Source: Pseudomonadota bacterium (GTDB lineage: Bacteria; Pseudomonadota; Gammaproteobacteria; Steroidobacterales; Steroidobacteraceae). Taken from it: a DNA stretch of 15,654 nucleotides. The notes under the pieces were generated by a model. The model saw only the letters and a list, made by a program, of their open reading frames with translations, ran no database searches and was not told the origin of the DNA. The DNA lies in NCBI GenBank assembly GCA_023391335.1, contig JAEWBG010000095.1, positions 1 to 15,654 of the forward strand, read 5' to 3'. Both the position numbers and the translations under genes were made by a program. How positions within the stretch are numbered: position 1 is the stretch's first letter; every line of letters starts with the position of its first letter. Shown piece by piece: positions 13,772-15,654 of this stretch.

Positions 13772-14713
13772 ATGCCCCCACCAACCATCACACCCGAAAC
13801 GCCGTACTACTTCGTTCTGAACAGCCGTTCGGGGTCGGCGGATGCGCCACGCGCACGCGAGATCATGGAACGCATGTTGCGAGAAGCGAAGCGTCCGCAT
13901 GAGTTTTTCATGGTCGAAGATCCCAGCCAGATCGCGCAGATCGCCGAACGTGCGGTCACGCGAGCCGTGCAAACCAATGGCGCCGTCATCGCAAGCGGCG
14001 GCGACGGCACGCTGGCCGCAACCGCTCAAGCGGTGCTGCCCACAGGCCAACCTTACGGAATCGTTCCGAACGGCACCTTCAATTATTTCGGCCGAGCACA
14101 AGACGTGCCGAACGACGTTGAAGCTGCAATGCGTATCGTGCTCGACCCAGAGTTGCGCCGCGTACAGGTCGGCACGGTGAATGGCCGCGTGTTCTTAGTG
14201 AACGCAAGCCTCGGTCTGTATCCGAAGTTACTGCAGGATCGGGAGCGCTACACCCGCCAATATGGTCGCAAACGCGTGGTCGCCTTGTGGGCAGGCATCG
14301 TGTCCCTTTCCCACGGCTATCGGCAGTTGCTTCTCGACATCGAAGTCGATGGCAAACGACAGCAAGTGCGGACACCAACGCTCTTCGTCGGCAACAATCA
14401 CTTGCAATTGGAGCGCGTCGGCTTACCCGAAGCGGAAGAAGTCAAGGAACATCGTCTTGCTGGAATCATGGTGAAACCCGTTAGCTCCAGCCAGCTACTG
14501 TGGCTCACCTTGCGAGGCGCACTCGGACAATTGGGTGACGACGATCGCGTTATGAATTTCGCGTTCCAGCGGCTGACAGTGAACGCGGTTCATGGGCACG
14601 ACGGTCGGCGAATCGAAGTCGCTACGGATGGCGAACGCTCGTGGATGCAAATGCCGCTGACCTTTGCTGTCGCACCCAAGCCGCTGACGTTGTTGAGCCC
14701 GAAAGACGCGTAA
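13772..14713 (+). CDS. Diacylglycerol kinase family lipid kinase
   Basis: 313 residues, cytoplasmic, no signal peptide. The N-terminal kinase domain has YYFVLNSRSGSADA (17-24), the nucleotide-binding GGDGT at 76-80 (AVIASGGDGTLAATAQAV), and IVPNGTFNYFGRAQDVP, equivalent to the usual P-x-GT-x-N-x-F-A-R loop. A beta-sandwich C-terminal domain follows (VNASLGLYPKLL...LFVGNNHLQL...LAGIMVKPV...VATDGERSW). This is the DAGK_cat/YegS/BmrU layout and normal length. It phosphorylates a lipid alcohol such as diacylglycerol; the exact lipid cannot be read from sequence. A metallophosphoesterase gene follows after 15 nt, suggesting joint lipid-phosphate metabolism. No ribosome binding site: the heptamer array sits there, so the start could be weak or leaderless. 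Confidence 0.9.
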   Translation: MPPPTITPETPYYFVLNSRSGSADAPRAREIMERMLREAKRPHEFFMVEDPSQIAQIAERAVTRAVQTNGAVIASGGDGTLAATAQAVLPTGQPYGIVPNGTFNYFGRAQDVPNDVEAAMRIVLDPELRRVQVGTVNGRVFLVNASLGLYPKLLQDRERYTRQYGRKRVVALWAGIVSLSHGYRQLLLDIEVDGKRQQVRTPTLFVGNNHLQLERVGLPEAEEVKEHRLAGIMVKPVSSSQLLWLTLRGALGQLGDDDRVMNFAFQRLTVNAVHGHDGRRIEVATDGERSWMQMPLTFAVAPKPLTLLSPKDA

Positions 14714-14728
14714 GCCGCACAAACTTTC

Positions 14729-15529
14729 GTGAGCACTCTCGTTCAAATCTCGGACACGCACTTCGGGACGGAGCAACCGCCGGTCGTTGACGCCGCAGTC
14801 GAACTGATCAATCGCATCAGTTCCGATGTGGTCGTGCTATCCGGCGATATCACACAACGCGCCCGCATCGAGCAATTTCGAGCAGCGCACCGCTTCATCC
14901 AGCGACTACAAACGAATCGGGTGTTGGTGATACCCGGCAATCACGACATTCCGCTCTTCGATGTGTTCTCCCGAGCGTTTCGCCCGTACGCGAACTACGC
15001 CGGATGCTTTGGGGCCGAACTGGAGCCGAGCTTCGAATCCGATGACTGGTTGATTCAATGCCTCAACACGACGCGGCCTAAGCGACATAAAGATGGCGAA
15101 GTTTCGGCGGGACAAATCGAGCGCGTGAGTGCCAGGCTGAGAAGCGCAAAGCCAGGTCAACTGCGCATCGTGGTGACGCATCAACCCGTCCACGTGATCC
15201 GCCCGAGAGACGAAAAGAATCTCCTTCATGGACATCAAGCCGCCGTGCGCGCATGGAGCCGCGCTGGCGCCGATATCGTCATGGGCGGTCACATTCATTT
15301 GCCTTACGTGCGGCCGCTGAGCGATCGCCTCAAAGATCTTCCGCGCGCGATTTGGTCCGTCCAAGCGGGTACGGCCGTGTCGTGCCGGGTCCGCGGCGAC
15401 ATCCCGAACTCATTGAACGTCGTGAAGCACGAGCGCAGATCAGAATGCACCGTGGAGCGCTGGGATTACGATGCAGCATCGCTGCAGTTTCAGATGGTTG
15501 AGGACCATCAACTGCCATTGAGCGATTAG
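14729..15529 (+). CDS. Calcineurin-like metallophosphoesterase
   Basis: 266 residues, probably cytoplasmic. All dinuclear-metal motifs are present: Asp9 and His11 (ISDTHFG), Asp40 (VVVLSGDITQRA), Asn71-His72-Asp73 (VIPGNHD), His151 (VVTHQPVH) and GGHIH with His188/His190. This is the class III (CpdA/YfcE-like) phosphodiesterase or phosphatase fold. Start is GTG (MSTLVQISDTHFG); no clear ribosome binding site, 15 nt after the lipid kinase stop, so probably coupled to it. The pairing suggests a role in lipid phosphate turnover, but cyclic-nucleotide hydrolysis is equally compatible with the motifs. Confidence 0.9.
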   Translation: MSTLVQISDTHFGTEQPPVVDAAVELINRISSDVVVLSGDITQRARIEQFRAAHRFIQRLQTNRVLVIPGNHDIPLFDVFSRAFRPYANYAGCFGAELEPSFESDDWLIQCLNTTRPKRHKDGEVSAGQIERVSARLRSAKPGQLRIVVTHQPVHVIRPRDEKNLLHGHQAAVRAWSRAGADIVMGGHIHLPYVRPLSDRLKDLPRAIWSVQAGTAVSCRVRGDIPNSLNVVKHERRSECTVERWDYDAASLQFQMVEDHQLPLSD

Positions 15530-15574
15530 GCCTCGCGTTGCCGGACAGGAACAGGATTCGGACGCAACGGCGGT

Positions 15575-15600
15575 TTAAAGGGGTCAGTGCAACACCCATC
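15575..15600 (+). mobile_element. Possible left end of an insertion sequence
   Basis: AAAGGGGTCAGTGCAACACC stands about 30 nt before the strong ribosome binding site of the truncated terminal gene. GGGGTCAG-type ends occur in several insertion sequence families. The other end and any target duplication are outside the window. Confidence 0.25.
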
Positions 15601-15627
15601 TTAAGCGATAGAGCTGGAGGGTGAAGC

Positions 15628-15654
15628 ATGAGCAGAAGAGCATGGCGTAAGTTG
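15628..15654 (+). CDS. Start of an unidentified gene, cut by the window edge
   Basis: ATG with GGAGGG (15616-15621) exactly 6 nt upstream, the strongest ribosome binding site in the window. Only MSRRAWRKL is visible. A basic N-terminus of this type is common in IS3-type transposase OrfA and similar DNA-binding proteins, and the upstream AAAGGGGTCAGTGCAACACC looks like an insertion-sequence end. Identity cannot be settled from nine residues. Confidence 0.5.

Overview
The window looks like chromosomal DNA of a Gammaproteobacterium, probably on the Xanthomonadales/Steroidobacterales/Nevskiales side. This is an inference from a recognisable lipid A hydroxylase (LpxO), an LldD-type lactate dehydrogenase, a GlyGly-CTERM-like surface protein, paired DUF4139 proteins, moderately high GC, and many short tandem or palindromic intergenic repeats. 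No rRNA, tRNA or CRISPR array was seen.

Left edge (1-1030): this appears to be the wreck of a chromosomal integron. An N-terminal fragment of an integron integrase (IntI) lies on the + strand from about 739. It has a good ribosome binding site and ATG, a one-base frameshift in a G run directly after the ATG, and a truncation near 1015 where an interspersed repeat begins. Divergent from it, on the - strand, is one small membrane-protein gene (124-534). A perfect 12-bp inverted repeat brackets that gene at its start and stop, as expected for the two halves of a gene cassette. A recombination-site-like half hairpin and a candidate cassette promoter lie between the two. The layout intI / attI region / divergent cassette is the standard integron layout, but the integrase is dead.

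Repeat zone (1016-1640): two copies of an interspersed repeat (one carrying a nested hairpin insertion) and a palindromic CCCTCTCCC-type repeat. A third, partial copy lies at 3974-4005.

Envelope genes (1646-5074): a secreted TraB/GumN-family protein and a membrane-anchored HtrA/Deg-type serine protease (+ strand), then convergent lpxO (- strand).

5343-7985: a surface protein with two tandem Ca2+-loop-like domains and a GlyGly-CTERM-like tail (- strand) is divergent from lldD (+ strand). An 8-bp-arm hairpin sits directly before the lldD ribosome binding site.

8147-13535 (all - strand): a run of five genes. Transcription order is a DUF4336 protein, a secreted phosphoesterase, an isoprenylcysteine methyltransferase/PEMT-like membrane methyltransferase (its start codon abuts the previous stop), a hairpin terminator candidate, then two tandem DUF4139 paralogues 3 nt apart. 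The second paralogue carries an internal segment resembling the start of TonB-dependent receptors.

13772-15529 (+ strand): a diacylglycerol-kinase-family lipid kinase followed after 15 nt by a calcineurin-type metallophosphoesterase. The window ends in the first codons of another gene with a very strong ribosome binding site, perhaps the edge of an insertion sequence.

Functionally much of the window concerns the cell envelope and lipids: LpxO, the envelope protease, the lipid kinase, two phosphoesterases, a membrane methyltransferase and secreted proteins. The most unusual part is the decayed integron with its stranded cassette.
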